Positions 28,784 through 37,944 of a stretch of DNA of 64,000 bases are shown piece after piece; within the stretch, counting starts at the first letter, position 1, and every line of letters begins with the position of its first letter. Made by a program: the position numbers and the translations under genes. The DNA is from Streptomyces sp. CA-210063. GTDB lineage: Bacteria > Actinomycetota > Actinomycetes > Streptomycetales > Streptomycetaceae. The stretch lies in the NCBI RefSeq assembly GCF_024612015.1, contig NZ_CP102512.1, positions 3,224,001-3,288,000 on the forward strand. Reading direction: 5' to 3'. Under the pieces are notes generated by a model. That model was not told the DNA's origin. It searched no databases and was given only the letters and a program-made list of their open reading frames with translations.

Positions 28784-28827
28784 CTCCGGAGCCGTGTGCG
28801 CAGGTTCGAATCCTGCCGGGGGCACTC
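28784..28827 (+). other. Attachment site 3 (attR)
   Basis: A 44-base exact copy of the tRNA-Arg 3' half. As at site 2, only the 3' half of a tRNA is present. It and site 2 share a few further bases (cactcgcc) that differ from the tRNA copy. Confidence 0.85.
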
Positions 28828-28873
28828 GCCTGCGCGGCATAAGTGCAGGTCAGTGTGCTTTTGAAGCAACTCG

Positions 28874-28917
28874 ACAGCTGAGGTTCAGTCAGGTTTTCCT
28901 GACTGACCCTCAGCTGT
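28874..28917. terminator. Hairpin after att site 3
   Basis: A 20-bp stem with one mismatch (28874-28893 with 28898-28917) around a 4-base T loop. If att site 3 is the original chromosomal continuation, this may be the tRNA-Arg terminator before the elements arrived. Confidence 0.6.
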
Positions 28918-29023
28918 TCCGCTTTTGCGCAGGTCGGGGCCGGTCCGGGTTTCCGCGCAGGTGGGTACCCCGGGGGTGCCCAGGACATGGGAACGCTGCT
29001 TTCGCGCGTCTTGACGCGCTGAT

Positions 29024-29227
29024 TTATGCGCTCGGACCCGAGGGGCGGGGCGGTGACTCTGTGTTGCCGTCTGGTTCCTTGTTGCGTTCCGCGGAGCCGT
29101 GGTGCGTGTGCAGCCATGCGAGGACCTGGCGGATGGCTTCACCCTGCCTCTTCGCCAGCTGCTCACCTTCGGGCCCATCCACAACGACGTACTCGATGAC
29201 GACCTTGGGCGGTTCTCTCCGACTCAC
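29024..29227 (-). CDS. Small hypothetical protein
   Basis: A 67-residue protein, GTG start, reading VSRREPPKVVIEYVVVDGPE then GEQLAKRQGEAIRQVLAWLHTH and a Pro/Ser tail. The beta strand then amphipathic helix pattern and coding-like codon use support a real gene. I recall similar short proteins from Streptomyces integrated elements, but no function is known. Confidence 0.5.
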   Translation of the reverse strand: MSRREPPKVVIEYVVVDGPEGEQLAKRQGEAIRQVLAWLHTHHGSAERNKEPDGNTESPPRPSGPSA

Positions 29228-29386
29228 TCTCCATACCCTGCACCGTGGCGATGCCCGCTCGCGGGAGGTGGAAGAGTCGCGGCGCTTCGGGACCGCATTG
29301 ATGCCGACAGGATGGTCTGCGACCGCAGGGGTTTCGTTGTACGACGGTGGCCAATCTGGCGGGAGGGATGCGAGACGCCGTCTGGA

Positions 29387-31063
29387 TCACAGACCGTGTT
29401 CGTCCATCAGGCGCATCAGGTTTCGCTTACGTTTCTGGGCGGTGCGCAGGGCGGTGACGTAAACGGCGAACTCCTCCTCGGCGCCCAGGCGGCGGTGGCA
29501 GTCGCGGATGCTCAGCAGCAGGCCGACGAGCTGCTCGTAGACCGTGTTGCCGGTCTGCTTGGCCAGCGGCTCGGCCAGGCGCAGGTAGACGCTGAGCGCG
29601 TCGGCGGGGCGGGTGGCCCGCGCCTGGTCGGCAAGGGTGAGCCACTGCCCGTCATCGGCGCCGGTTCGGGTGGCGGCCTGCCAGGCTGCGTCGACGTCCT
29701 CGTCGTCAATCAGGGCGTCGACCAGGACGGGGCCGCCATAACAGCTCTGTTGCGGGCGCTCCGCGTCGGCACGCAGCAGGGCGAGGGCTCCCTCGCGCTC
29801 AGCCGGCCAGCTGTCCGCGGCCCGCGCGGCGGCGCGCAGCTGCTGGTATGCGAGAAGAGAGCGGCGGGCACCGAAATGGTCGCGGCGCAGGGCGAGGGCG
29901 TCGGCGAGCCGGCCCGCCTGCGCGTAGCGGTCGCAGAGATGGTCGACGAGGGCGGTGTCGACGGCGGAGAGTTCCCGGGCGTCGCGGATGCCGCGTTCCG
30001 CCCAGTCCAGGGCCTCGTCGGGGCGCCGGGCGGCATCCAGCTCTCGGGCGATGACCAGGTGCGTGTGGCCGTTGGGTGCGAGGTCGGCCGCGTGCACGGC
30101 GATCACCGTGTCGACGTCACCTCCGGCCTTGGCCAGACGCTCCATCAGGTACTTCTCCGCCCAGCCGCGGCGGTTGTTCCGCCACGCCTCGACTGCCGAC
30201 TTCCGCAGGACGGTCATGCCTTCTTCTCCGAGGACATCGTCGTAGTCGAGCGGATCGACATCGGACAGGCCATCGTCGAGATCGCCGAGCGCATGGCCGA
30301 CCAGCCAGCACGCGAGCTCCGCAGGGTCGGGGCGTGCCGCGCGGCACGCGTCGAGGTGGGCGGCTGCGAGGTCGGTACCGATCTGCCCGAGCCAGCCGTC
30401 GGAGTCGTCGACGCTCTCCACCGCCTCGGCCAGCAGCCGCATCGCCTCCCGCGCCAGGATGATCGCGTCGGCGGCCCGGCCCGAGCCGGTCAGCGCGCCG
30501 ATCGCGGACACCGCCTGCCCGGCCTGGTCGGCGTAGGAGCGGGCATCGGCGTACTCGACGTACCCGTATTGCGCGAAGGGGCCGATGTCGAGCAGATCGC
30601 GGATACGGCCCCGGACCACGGCAAGGTCACCGCGGGCGCTCGCGGCCCGCAACTCCAGGCGCCGCCGCAACTGTCGGTCCTCGTCGATCTGTTCCTGCAG
30701 CAGAGCGAGCAGCTCGGCCTTGGACAGGGCGGACAGCCACCCGTCGAGGTCCTGCGCGCGCTCGCGGGCCGCCTTCCGCTGCCGCGGCAGGCTCTCCCGC
30801 TGGGCGAGCACCGTCAGGCCGAGGGCGACCAGGTGCTTGCAGAAGTTGCCTTCCAGGCCGTATGGGCAGTCGCACTCGCCGGACAGCCCGCCGGGCCCGT
30901 CCAGGGTCAGCTCCACCTCGTACCGTTCTGTGCCGTGGACGCTCGCGGTGACCCAGCCGTCACCGACCTCGACCCCGGACACCGCGTCGAGATACCCGAG
31001 GCCGCGCTCGAAGGAACGGGCACCGGCCAGCGTCTTGAGGTTCGCCTCGGTGAGGCCGCGCAT
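29387..31063 (-). CDS. SWIM zinc-finger protein
   Basis: A 558-residue protein whose N-terminal part has the SWIM signature CDCPYGLEGNFCKHLVALGL (CxC then CxH, about 60-80), a zinc-binding fold thought to contact DNA or protein. The remaining 450 residues are helical with tandem TPR-like segments (EALDWAERGIRDARELS, RLADALALRRDHFGARRSL). I choose ATG 31061-31063 (MRGLTEANLKTLAGARSFERG) since this matches the start of the SWIM module; the frame is open further upstream. It stands alone; role unknown. Confidence 0.78.
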   Translation of the reverse strand: MRGLTEANLKTLAGARSFERGLGYLDAVSGVEVGDGWVTASVHGTERYEVELTLDGPGGLSGECDCPYGLEGNFCKHLVALGLTVLAQRESLPRQRKAARERAQDLDGWLSALSKAELLALLQEQIDEDRQLRRRLELRAASARGDLAVVRGRIRDLLDIGPFAQYGYVEYADARSYADQAGQAVSAIGALTGSGRAADAIILAREAMRLLAEAVESVDDSDGWLGQIGTDLAAAHLDACRAARPDPAELACWLVGHALGDLDDGLSDVDPLDYDDVLGEEGMTVLRKSAVEAWRNNRRGWAEKYLMERLAKAGGDVDTVIAVHAADLAPNGHTHLVIARELDAARRPDEALDWAERGIRDARELSAVDTALVDHLCDRYAQAGRLADALALRRDHFGARRSLLAYQQLRAAARAADSWPAEREGALALLRADAERPQQSCYGGPVLVDALIDDEDVDAAWQAATRTGADDGQWLTLADQARATRPADALSVYLRLAEPLAKQTGNTVYEQLVGLLLSIRDCHRRLGAEEEFAVYVTALRTAQKRKRNLMRLMDEHGL

Positions 31064-31515
31064 GATTCTTGTCCGCCCTGCTGTGGTCGTGGAGTTGATA
31101 CTCCGCCAGCCTAGGGAGCCCGAGAGCGCGAGCCGACAACTTCGGTGGGTTTGACCTCCAACTCGGCCGGTGCCAGGGGTCGTCGGCGGGTCACACTCCC
31201 CTCCCCCGGTCTCATGGAGTTCACGATCCTCGGCTGCCGCCCGAGAACGGTGACTCACCCGAGATTCCGGCTCTTGCCGTCCGCCAACTCCGTCAGGCGC
31301 CCGGCCTGCCGGTGCGGTGGGACTGCCGCCGCCACCGCACCTCGTCCCCCGGTCTGTGACCTGCTCCGGCCGGAGCCCATGCGGAGCGGCGACACCGTCA
31401 GCGAGACGAATCCGCAGGAGTGACCCACCCCCAGCGTTACGCTCACGGCCGCACATAGGTTAGGTTCAGGTATACGGAATTAGTTAGGGCTGAGCTGAAC
31501 GGATTCGGAGAAGGC
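31064..31515. promoter_or_regulatory. Divergent intergenic region between SWIM and ATPase genes
   Basis: A 452-base gap without a convincing gene. At 31455-31473 a 19-base sequence agrees at about 14 positions with the DtxR/DmdR iron-box consensus (ttaggttaggctcacctaa), 43 bases before the ATPase start. This is weak and may be chance. Confidence 0.3.
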
Positions 31516-33030
31516 ATGGGTGGACGGCTAGGCAAACCGGAGCGGCTACTGGACCGTGACCATGAATGGGCACTGCTCAACGACTTCCTCGCCGATCCAG
31601 CCCCCGAGCTGCGACTGGCCATCGTCTCGGGGCGCCGGAGGAACGGGAAGTCGTTCCTGCTGGAGGCACTCACCGAGGCGGTGGGCGGGCTGTACCTGAC
31701 CGCCGTGCAGGAGGAAGGCCGGGTGCCCGCGCTGCACCGGTTCACCGAGGCGATCGCCGCGCATGCGGGAGTGCGGCCCGGGGCGATGCGGCTGGATGAC
31801 TGGCGGGATGTGCTCACCGCCGCGCTGGAGGTGGTGAACCGGGCACCGGGGGCGCCGCTGATCGTCATCGACGAACTGCCGTACCTGCTCCAGCACTCCC
31901 CGGAGATCCCTGGATTCCTGCAACTGCTGTACGACCAGTCGCAGTCGGGCAAGGCGCCCGGCGGTCGCATCGTGCTGTGCGGCTCGGCCATGAGCGTGAT
32001 GTCCGAGCTGCTGTCCGGCACCAAGCCGCTGCGCGGCCGCGCCGTGCTGGACCTGCGCCTGCCGGCCTTCGACTACCGCACCGCCCGCACCCACTGGGGG
32101 ATCGAGAACCCGGCGATGGCGCTGCAGGTCGATGCTGTGCTGGGCGGCGCCCCCGGCTACCGGCCGCTGACTGTGGGGCCGGCGCCGCAGAGCGAGGCGG
32201 AGTTCGCTCCCTGGGTCGAACGCACCCTGCTGGACCCGGGACGGGCCCTCTACTCCCGGGTGGAGGCGGAGTACCTGCTGCGCGAGGACCCGCGGATCAC
32301 CCACCGCACCCTGTACTACGACGTACTGTCCGCGGTCGCACGGGGCGCCTCGACCCCGGCGAAGGTCGGCTCGATGCTGGAGCGCTCCCGCTCCGCCATG
32401 GTCGCTCCGCTGGAGGTGCTCGAGTCCACCGGCTACGTCCGCAAGGAACAGGACCTGCTGAAGGCACGGCACCCCGTCATCAGCGTCGCGGACCCGGTGA
32501 TCCGCTTCAACCAGCTGATCACCCTGCCCACGGTGGACCTGGTGGAGCGGCGGCGCGGATCCCAGGTGTGGCAGTCGTCCCTGCCGACATACCACTCGAA
32601 GATCCTCGGCCCGCACTTCGAGGAGACCACGCGCGAATGGGCCCGCTCCTTCGCCATCGACGAGACGGGACTGTCGCTCGGTGCGATGGGCACGGCGGAG
32701 ATCGCCGACCCGGCCGCCCGGACCAAGCACGAGGTCAAGCTCGCCCTAACCCCCGGCGAGCGCCCGCAAAGCCCGCGGGCCGCCATCGCCCTGATCGGGG
32801 AGGCCAAGGCCACCGTCCAGCCCCGCGGGCTCAAGGACCTCGAGCGCCTCGAACACATCCGGGTCCTCCTCACCGACCAGGGGCACCGGCCCGATGACGC
32901 GGTTCTGGCCCTGTTCTCCCTGCACGGCTTCCACTCCGACGTCATCGACGCCGCCGGGCGCCGCCGCGATGTTCTCCTGGTCGACATCGCTGCGCTGTAC
33001 GGCGACGGACCCGTCCGCGGCCTGACATGA
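31516..33030 (+). CDS. Archaeal-type ATPase with DUF234-like C-terminal domain
   Basis: A 504-residue P-loop protein. Walker A is SGRRRNGKSFLLEAL (the GRRRxGKS form of the archaeal ATPase/MNS clade), Walker B LIVIDELPYLLQ, and LCGSAMSVM the sensor strand. A winged-helix segment (PAKVGSMLERSRSAMVAPLE) and a C-terminal domain with IALIGEAKATVQ resemble the DUF234/PD-(D/E)xK-like part of the family, where Glu-x-Lys would be catalytic. The start follows GGAGAAGG. Members are linked to mobile DNA; the role here is unknown. Confidence 0.72.
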   Translation: MGGRLGKPERLLDRDHEWALLNDFLADPAPELRLAIVSGRRRNGKSFLLEALTEAVGGLYLTAVQEEGRVPALHRFTEAIAAHAGVRPGAMRLDDWRDVLTAALEVVNRAPGAPLIVIDELPYLLQHSPEIPGFLQLLYDQSQSGKAPGGRIVLCGSAMSVMSELLSGTKPLRGRAVLDLRLPAFDYRTARTHWGIENPAMALQVDAVLGGAPGYRPLTVGPAPQSEAEFAPWVERTLLDPGRALYSRVEAEYLLREDPRITHRTLYYDVLSAVARGASTPAKVGSMLERSRSAMVAPLEVLESTGYVRKEQDLLKARHPVISVADPVIRFNQLITLPTVDLVERRRGSQVWQSSLPTYHSKILGPHFEETTREWARSFAIDETGLSLGAMGTAEIADPAARTKHEVKLALTPGERPQSPRAAIALIGEAKATVQPRGLKDLERLEHIRVLLTDQGHRPDDAVLALFSLHGFHSDVIDAAGRRRDVLLVDIAALYGDGPVRGLT

Positions 33031-33178
33031 CATGGGTCAGTGTTGCGTGACTCACGGACGGCGATCGCCGCAAGGTCTGCTGCCAGGATGAGCCCGGCCA
33101 TCAAGGCCATCGCTACAGGGCACCGACTCCCGGGCGGGTAGCGGGGCGGCCATTCCACAGAGCCTTTGGGGCCTCGGG

Positions 33179-33214
33179 GAGGGGGCGAGCCGCCATCAGG
33201 TAGCTCGCCCCCTC
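33179..33214 (-). terminator. Terminator of the PLP enzyme-MFS operon
   Basis: A 12-bp perfect stem (33179-33190 with 33203-33214) with a 12-base loop lies just beyond the MFS stop codon. Confidence 0.75.
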
Positions 33215-33226
33215 AAGGGTGTTCGG

Positions 33227-34525
33227 TCAGGCCATGACAGGCTCGGGTTCAGCAGCGTTGGGTGTCAGCCGACCGGCCCGGTGAAGCCCGTACAGGGACC
33301 CGGCGCAGGCCACGCCGAGGACGAGCAGCGTCAGCCACGGCAGCGCGGACATGCCGGCCGCCCGGGCGGCGTCAAGGGCGGCTCCGGTGAGCAGGTTGCC
33401 CAGGGTGATGCCGACACCGCAGATGGTGTTGTAGAGCCCGTAATGGGTGGCGACGAGACGGTCACCGGAGAGCCGGACGATCGTGTCCATCTCGAAGGGG
33501 TACGCGATCATCGTGCCCAGGGCCAGCAGCAGTGCGGCCAGCGTCGGCGGGACGGCGGCGAGCAGCCGGCGTCCGATCCCCTCGTCGGGCACGGGCAGAG
33601 CCGTCGCCGCGAGGAGCGGCACGAACGCCAGCCCCATGCTCAGCAGCCCCCAGGCGAGGGCCTGTCCGGGCTCCCACCGCGCCTTGCACCACGCCGTCAC
33701 CCGGGTCTGGCCGAAGATGGTGGCGAGACCGGACGCGGCGAAGAGCAGCGCGACGGCAGCCGTCCCGAATTCCCCCTCGCCTCCGAGGCGTCGTACCTCC
33801 AGTGGCAGCGCCAGGTAGACCTGGAAGGACAGAACGTACGAGCCGATCATGGCCGTGGAGAAGAGCAGGAAGGCGCGGTTGCGCAGGATCCCGCCCCACT
33901 GGGACAGCACCCGCACCCGCTCACCGCGGTTCGCGCTCGTCGCGTCGTCCGCTCGGCGAGCTGGCAGAGCCCGGATCTGCACAACGCTCAGCAGGGCGAA
34001 GATCACCGCCGAGACGAGGCAGGTGATCCGGAAGTCGACGCCGGTCAACAGCATCCCCACCAGCGGGCCGAGCAGAATGCCCGCCTGGTAGAAGACGTTG
34101 AACAGCGCGAACGCCTCGACCCGGCGCTCACCCGCGTCGGCCGCGAGGTAGGCGCGGACGGCCGGGTTGAACAACGCCCCCGCGAAACCGGTCGCCGCGG
34201 AGGCGGCGAGCAGCGCCGGAACCGAGTCGACCAACCCGAGCGTGGCGAAGCCGACGGTCCGCAGCACGCAACCGGCGACGATCAGGGGCTTGTAGCCGAG
34301 CCGGTCGGCGAGGGTGCCGCCGATGAGGAACATGCCCTGCTGGCTGAAGTTCCGTACGCCCAGGACAAGCCCGACCAGCCAGCCGGCCAGGCCGAGGGTT
34401 CCGGACAGGTGGGCGGCCAGGTACGGCATCAGCATGTAGAAGCCGAGGTTGATGGTGAACTGGTTGACCATCAGCAGCTGGACGCTTCGGTCGTAGGAGC
34501 GGACCTGCGTGAGTGTCGCCTTCAC
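33227..34525 (-). CDS. MFS transporter
   Basis: A 432-residue major facilitator with about 12 hydrophobic helices. It starts [20 protein letters not shown] and has the loop 2-3 signature [13 protein letters not shown]. The GTG start overlaps the stop codon of the upstream enzyme gene by 4 bases (GTGA), so the two proteins are made together. The pairing suggests export of the product or a related amino acid; substrate is not shown by sequence. Confidence 0.88.
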   Translation of the reverse strand: MKATLTQVRSYDRSVQLLMVNQFTINLGFYMLMPYLAAHLSGTLGLAGWLVGLVLGVRNFSQQGMFLIGGTLADRLGYKPLIVAGCVLRTVGFATLGLVDSVPALLAASAATGFAGALFNPAVRAYLAADAGERRVEAFALFNVFYQAGILLGPLVGMLLTGVDFRITCLVSAVIFALLSVVQIRALPARRADDATSANRGERVRVLSQWGGILRNRAFLLFSTAMIGSYVLSFQVYLALPLEVRRLGGEGEFGTAAVALLFAASGLATIFGQTRVTAWCKARWEPGQALAWGLLSMGLAFVPLLAATALPVPDEGIGRRLLAAVPPTLAALLLALGTMIAYPFEMDTIVRLSGDRLVATHYGLYNTICGVGITLGNLLTGAALDAARAAGMSALPWLTLLVLGVACAGSLYGLHRAGRLTPNAAEPEPVMA

Positions 34526-35631
34526 AGCGCCTCGCCTTCGGCACCGGACGTCTCGGCCGGCAGGGAGAGCGGGTCGCCGACCGTCGCGCAGCGGGTCCAG
34601 CGGATGACTTCCTTTTCGTCGGGGCGTCCGATGACTTCCGGTTCGGGGGCGGGGGGCGCCTCCAACAGCCCGTGCTGGGCGCAGTATTGGTCGTCGTAGA
34701 TGGTCTCCAGGTATCGCTGGGGTCCGTCGGGGAAGATCGCCGCGATGCGGGTGCTCGGAGGGGCCGTACGGGCGAGCCAGCCGGCCACGAGCGCGACCGC
34801 TCCGACGCTCCAGCCGCCGGTGGCGTAGTGCGATGCGGCCAACTGTCGGCACGCCCAGACGGATTCGGCGGGTGCCACCCAGTGCACCTCGCTGAAGTTC
34901 TCGTACGCGACGTTGCGCGGGTAGATGCTGGAGCCGAGTCCGCGCATGAGGCGGGGCCGGGCGGGCTGGCCGAAGATGGTCGAGCCGACGGTGTCCACGC
35001 CCACCAGCCGCATCCCGGGGTACAGCTGGCGCAGGACGCGCGATATGCCCGCGGAGTGCCCGCCGGTGCCGACGCTGCAGACCAGTATGTCGATGTGGCC
35101 CATCTGGGAGGCGAGTTCGAGGGCGAGCGGGGTGTAGGCGGTGACGTTGTCGGGGTTGTTGTACTGGTCGGGGCACCAGGCGTCGGGCTGCTGCGCCAGC
35201 AGTTCGGCGACGCGGTCGCGGCGGGCCTGCTGCCAGCCACCGGTGGGGTGTGGTTCGCAGACCATGTCGACGGTGGCGCCGTAGGCGGTGAGCAGCCGGG
35301 TCATCGACGGTTCCAGGCCCGGGTCGGTGACGAGGGTGACGGGATGTGCGTAGACCATCCCCGCCAGGGCGAGGCCGAGGCCGAGGGTGCCGCTGGTCGA
35401 CTCGATGATCGGGCGTCCCGGCCGCAAGTCCCCCCGGCTACGGGCCCGTTCGACCATGTGCAGTCCGGGGCGGTCCTTGATGCCGCCGGGGTTGAAGCCC
35501 TCCAGCTTGGCCCAGAAGCCGCGGTCGGCCGGTGTGAAGGGCTGGGAGACCTGCAGAAGTGGGGTGTTGCCGACCAGCCCTTGGAGGGTGGAGCCGGCGG
35601 GGGTGGAATCACTCGTGGTCAAGGAGTGCAT
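34522..35631 (-). CDS. Cysteine-synthase-family PLP enzyme
   Basis: A 369-residue fold II PLP enzyme. Lys52 in [12 protein letters not shown] is the cofactor lysine, [12 protein letters not shown] corresponds to the TSGNTG substrate loop but reads TSGTLG, and [10 protein letters not shown] binds the PLP phosphate. The extra C-terminal 50 residues and altered substrate loop suggest it is not housekeeping CysK/CysM. SbnA-like or cysteine-metabolising activities are possible. It is coupled to the MFS gene. Confidence 0.85.
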   Translation of the reverse strand: MHSLTTSDSTPAGSTLQGLVGNTPLLQVSQPFTPADRGFWAKLEGFNPGGIKDRPGLHMVERARSRGDLRPGRPIIESTSGTLGLGLALAGMVYAHPVTLVTDPGLEPSMTRLLTAYGATVDMVCEPHPTGGWQQARRDRVAELLAQQPDAWCPDQYNNPDNVTAYTPLALELASQMGHIDILVCSVGTGGHSAGISRVLRQLYPGMRLVGVDTVGSTIFGQPARPRLMRGLGSSIYPRNVAYENFSEVHWVAPAESVWACRQLAASHYATGGWSVGAVALVAGWLARTAPPSTRIAAIFPDGPQRYLETIYDDQYCAQHGLLEAPPAPEPEVIGRPDEKEVIRWTRCATVGDPLSLPAETSGAEGEAL

Positions 35632-35739
35632 CTCTGTTCGCTCTCATTCGGTGTGGACGCGTGCGGATGCTCATCTCGCGCACCGTCGGAATGGCGCGGT
35701 GCGCGGCGGATCGGACGGGGCCGACCGCCGGGGCGGCGT

Positions 35740-36174
35740 CTATACGCGCCACCGGCAGATGGCGATGAGAGCGGACCGGCCGCCGATCAGCGGCAGTCTT
35801 CGCGTCGCCTGGGAGGGCGCGCGTGTGACGTTGTCCGCCATGTCCGGCGACGACACGGCGGTGAGGGCAGCGGGCGGCAGAACGCGAGCGGCCGACGGCG
35901 CGACCGCGGCAGCTCCAGGACCGGAACCATGGCAGCGGTCCGCGGATTCGGCGGCTTCGAGGACGTCCTCCTCGAAGCTCGCCGCCGATAACGGGACGTC
36001 ACTCGACACGGCGGCCGAGTGACCGTACGACCGCTCCGAGGCATGGTGCTGGTCGCCGACGCACACCGACACCAGAAACAACAAGAAGCAGAGCGTGGTG
36101 CGGACGAGTCCGTTCTTTCGAAACGAACCCGCCCCTGGGGCAGGAACACGAGATGTGGCAGGGCAAGGCGGCAC
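35740..36174 (-). CDS. DUF6153-like small secreted/membrane protein
   Basis: 144 residues from a GTG start. A hydrophobic segment LVRTTLCFLLFLVSVCVGDQ is followed by a His/Ser-containing linker (HHASERSYGHS), CHGSGPGA and a Pro/Ala region ending ICRWRV. The plan resembles the second protein at 36401-36868. It lies upstream of the PLP enzyme on the same strand. Start and reality are uncertain. Confidence 0.4.
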   Translation of the reverse strand: MPPCPATSRVPAPGAGSFRKNGLVRTTLCFLLFLVSVCVGDQHHASERSYGHSAAVSSDVPLSAASFEEDVLEAAESADRCHGSGPGAAAVAPSAARVLPPAALTAVSSPDMADNVTRAPSQATRRLPLIGGRSALIAICRWRV

Positions 36175-36400
36175 AGATCCTCCGCGCGGCAGCCGCCCTC
36201 GCCGGAAGACTCACGGCACGGGGCAGCGATCAGTGGGGGGGTGGTGGAGGGCCGTCGACCACCCCGCGCCGCGCTGTGGGGGCCATGCGCAGGAGGTCAG
36301 ACGCCGATGAACCGACCAACCGGAGAGTGGGCACGACTGTGGCTTCGGGCCGAGTCGGTGCGTCCCCGGGCAGTATCGACCGGTTCGTGAGGGCGCTGAC

Positions 36401-36868
36401 CTAGATGCGAAGAACCGCGGTTTCCGCCGCATGATGCGCTAGCGGCACCGCGAAGTCCCATGCCGCGCAGGGACGGGCGTGCATGGGGACGACCATGCTG
36501 TCGTCCGTGGTGGCACTCAGGGGCCAGAGGGTGGGCATCCCCACACCAGGGCCCTGTGAAGGCTGCCCCAGTGCGCATTCCCCTGAGGTCAGGTGCTCCC
36601 CGTGGCCATGGTGATGGTCTTCCGAAGAGTCACTCGGCGACAGGGCCTGCGTGGCACTTGCAACCTTCTCGGGCTCAGCAGCGGACTCGATCAGAACGTC
36701 CGACACGGCGGCAGCTTTCCCGGAAGTGACGTGACTCACCGTCGCATCAGGGCTGACCGCATGCGTATACAGCAGGCCGAAGAGGAACAGGCCCAGTCCC
36801 AGCACACGCCACAGAGCCGCTGATGAGCGGCTCCGCTGAACGCCAGAGGGAGACCAGGCCGTAATCAC
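36401..36868 (-). CDS. DUF6153 family His-rich protein
   Basis: 155 residues: a membrane helix or signal (LWRVLGLGLFLFGLLYTHAV), an acidic/His stretch SSEDHHHGHGEHLTSGECAL, and the family-type end AETAVLRI. GTG start. DUF6153 proteins occur in Streptomyces near copper and other metal genes; metal binding through the His cluster is an inference. Confidence 0.65.
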   Translation of the reverse strand: MITAWSPSGVQRSRSSAALWRVLGLGLFLFGLLYTHAVSPDATVSHVTSGKAAAVSDVLIESAAEPEKVASATQALSPSDSSEDHHHGHGEHLTSGECALGQPSQGPGVGMPTLWPLSATTDDSMVVPMHARPCAAWDFAVPLAHHAAETAVLRI

Positions 36869-37087
36869 GCCGTGATCCTAACCTGATCCACAAGGCCCTG
36901 CACTCAGGGCTCCGGGAACACCACGTGAACAAGCCATGTGCGCACAGGCCCGCCACCAGGTAGGGCCAACCGCCAGGAATCGCTGGGCACTTCGCTGATT
37001 GCAAACAGCTCACCCACCCCTGAACAGCATCGGAACGGTAGGCCGACGGGGTCTTGTCCAGTCGGGCCTACCGTCCTGGGCGAAACG

Positions 37088-37294
37088 TCAGTTCTTGCCG
37101 AGCATCTCGTTCATCTGCTCGATCTCGGCGGTCTGGGCGGTGATGACGTCGTCCGCGAGCTTGGTGGCGGGACCGTACTTGCCGTCCGCCTTCTCGGTCT
37201 TGGCCATCTCGATGGCGCCCTCGTGGTGCTCGACCATCATCTCGAGGAACATCTTGTCGAACTCGGTGCCGGAGGCTTTCTCCAGTTTGTCCAT
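37088..37294 (-). pseudogene. DUF305 protein, C-terminal fragment
   Basis: The 68 residues match the last part of DUF305 proteins: ASGTEFDKMFLEMMVEHHEG then AIEMAKTE and ITAQTAEIEQMNEML. Complete proteins are about 200 residues with a signal peptide and an N-terminal repeat of the same helix-turn-helix unit. Nothing upstream encodes these. DUF305 proteins are ferritin-like and common in copper gene clusters. Confidence 0.7.
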
Positions 37295-37342
37295 GCTGGG
37301 GTATACGGACCCCGCCGGGAGGAATCACACCCCACGCCACTG

Positions 37343-37519
37343 ACCACCGTCCATCGCGTGTCCGGCATGCCATGCAGCCACTGCGAGAACGCCGTGAAGG
37401 ACGCTCACGTGGCGTCCCCCGCCCGCTTGACGAATGCTCTGGTGCACGAGGCGATCGACAAGGCGGGCCGCGAACTCACGGGGCAAGTGCGGCGTTTCCC
37501 TTCCGTCCCGAAATCCTGA
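37343..37519 (+). pseudogene. CopZ-like HMA copper chaperone, decayed
   Basis: The frame reads TTVHRVSGMPCSHCENAVKD with the metal-binding CxxC, then ALVHEAIDKAGRELTG, the two ends of a heavy-metal-associated domain. The middle (about 28 residues) is missing, and the expected start codon region reads cactgacc instead of an ATG. A GGGAGGA ribosome site (from about 37316) is still present upstream. A lost copper chaperone gene. Confidence 0.6.
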
Positions 37520-37575
37520 GCGACGAGCCGCCTACTATGGCCTTGCGTATTCGGTGGCGAAAGGAAGTCGGGGGC

Positions 37576-37944
37576 ATGCGGCGGCTGGGGGATCTCGAGG
37601 CGGAGATCATGGATCGTCTCTGGACGTGGAACCGGCCGGCGACGGTGCGTGAGGTCGTCGACGACATAAACAAGACCCGCCCCATCGCGTACACCACGGT
37701 GATGACCGTCACCAACATCCTGTACACGAAGGGCTGGCTGCTGCGCGGCAAACAGGGCCGCGCCTGGCTCTACACCCCGGTCCGCAGCCGTGAGGCGTAC
37801 GCCGCCGCCCTCATGGAGGACGGCCTGGGGGAAAGCAAGGACCGTCCGGCCGCGCTGGTCCACTTCGTGGAGAACATGTCCGAGGAAGAGGTCGCCGCCC
37901 TGCGCAAGGCCCTGCGGAACGTAGGACGACAGGCGAAGTCGTGA
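37576..37944 (+). CDS. BlaI/MecI family transcriptional regulator
   Basis: A 122-residue winged-helix repressor: LGDLEAEIMDRLWTWNRPAT, REVVDDINKTRPIAYTTVMT and NILYTKGWLLRGKQGRAWLY are the typical DNA-binding module, followed by a dimerisation helix. ATG 37576 follows GGAAG; an alternative ATG is at 37537. Its last codons overlap the GTG of the M56 peptidase gene (GTGA), the usual BlaI-M56 pair in which the membrane peptidase inactivates the repressor. Confidence 0.88.
   Translation: MRRLGDLEAEIMDRLWTWNRPATVREVVDDINKTRPIAYTTVMTVTNILYTKGWLLRGKQGRAWLYTPVRSREAYAAALMEDGLGESKDRPAALVHFVENMSEEEVAALRKALRNVGRQAKS

Larger units (their letters stand above)
26482..28827. mobile_element. Integrated element 2, about 2.3 kb remnant
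   Basis: Bounded by att copies 2 and 3. It carries one intact AAA-type ATPase gene with lower GC than its surroundings and only the last 60 codons of an integrase. It is too small to move alone, but the att copies could let the element 1 integrase act on it. Confidence 0.65.

Noticed and set aside
31455..31473. DtxR/DmdR iron box as a firm call
   Set aside because: Only about 14 of 19 positions agree and the right half-site is poor; kept as a note only.
33227..35176. 649-codon frame covering the MFS gene and more
   Set aside because: The upstream 216 codons are out of frame with the overlapping PLP enzyme gene; the real MFS start is the GTG at 34525.
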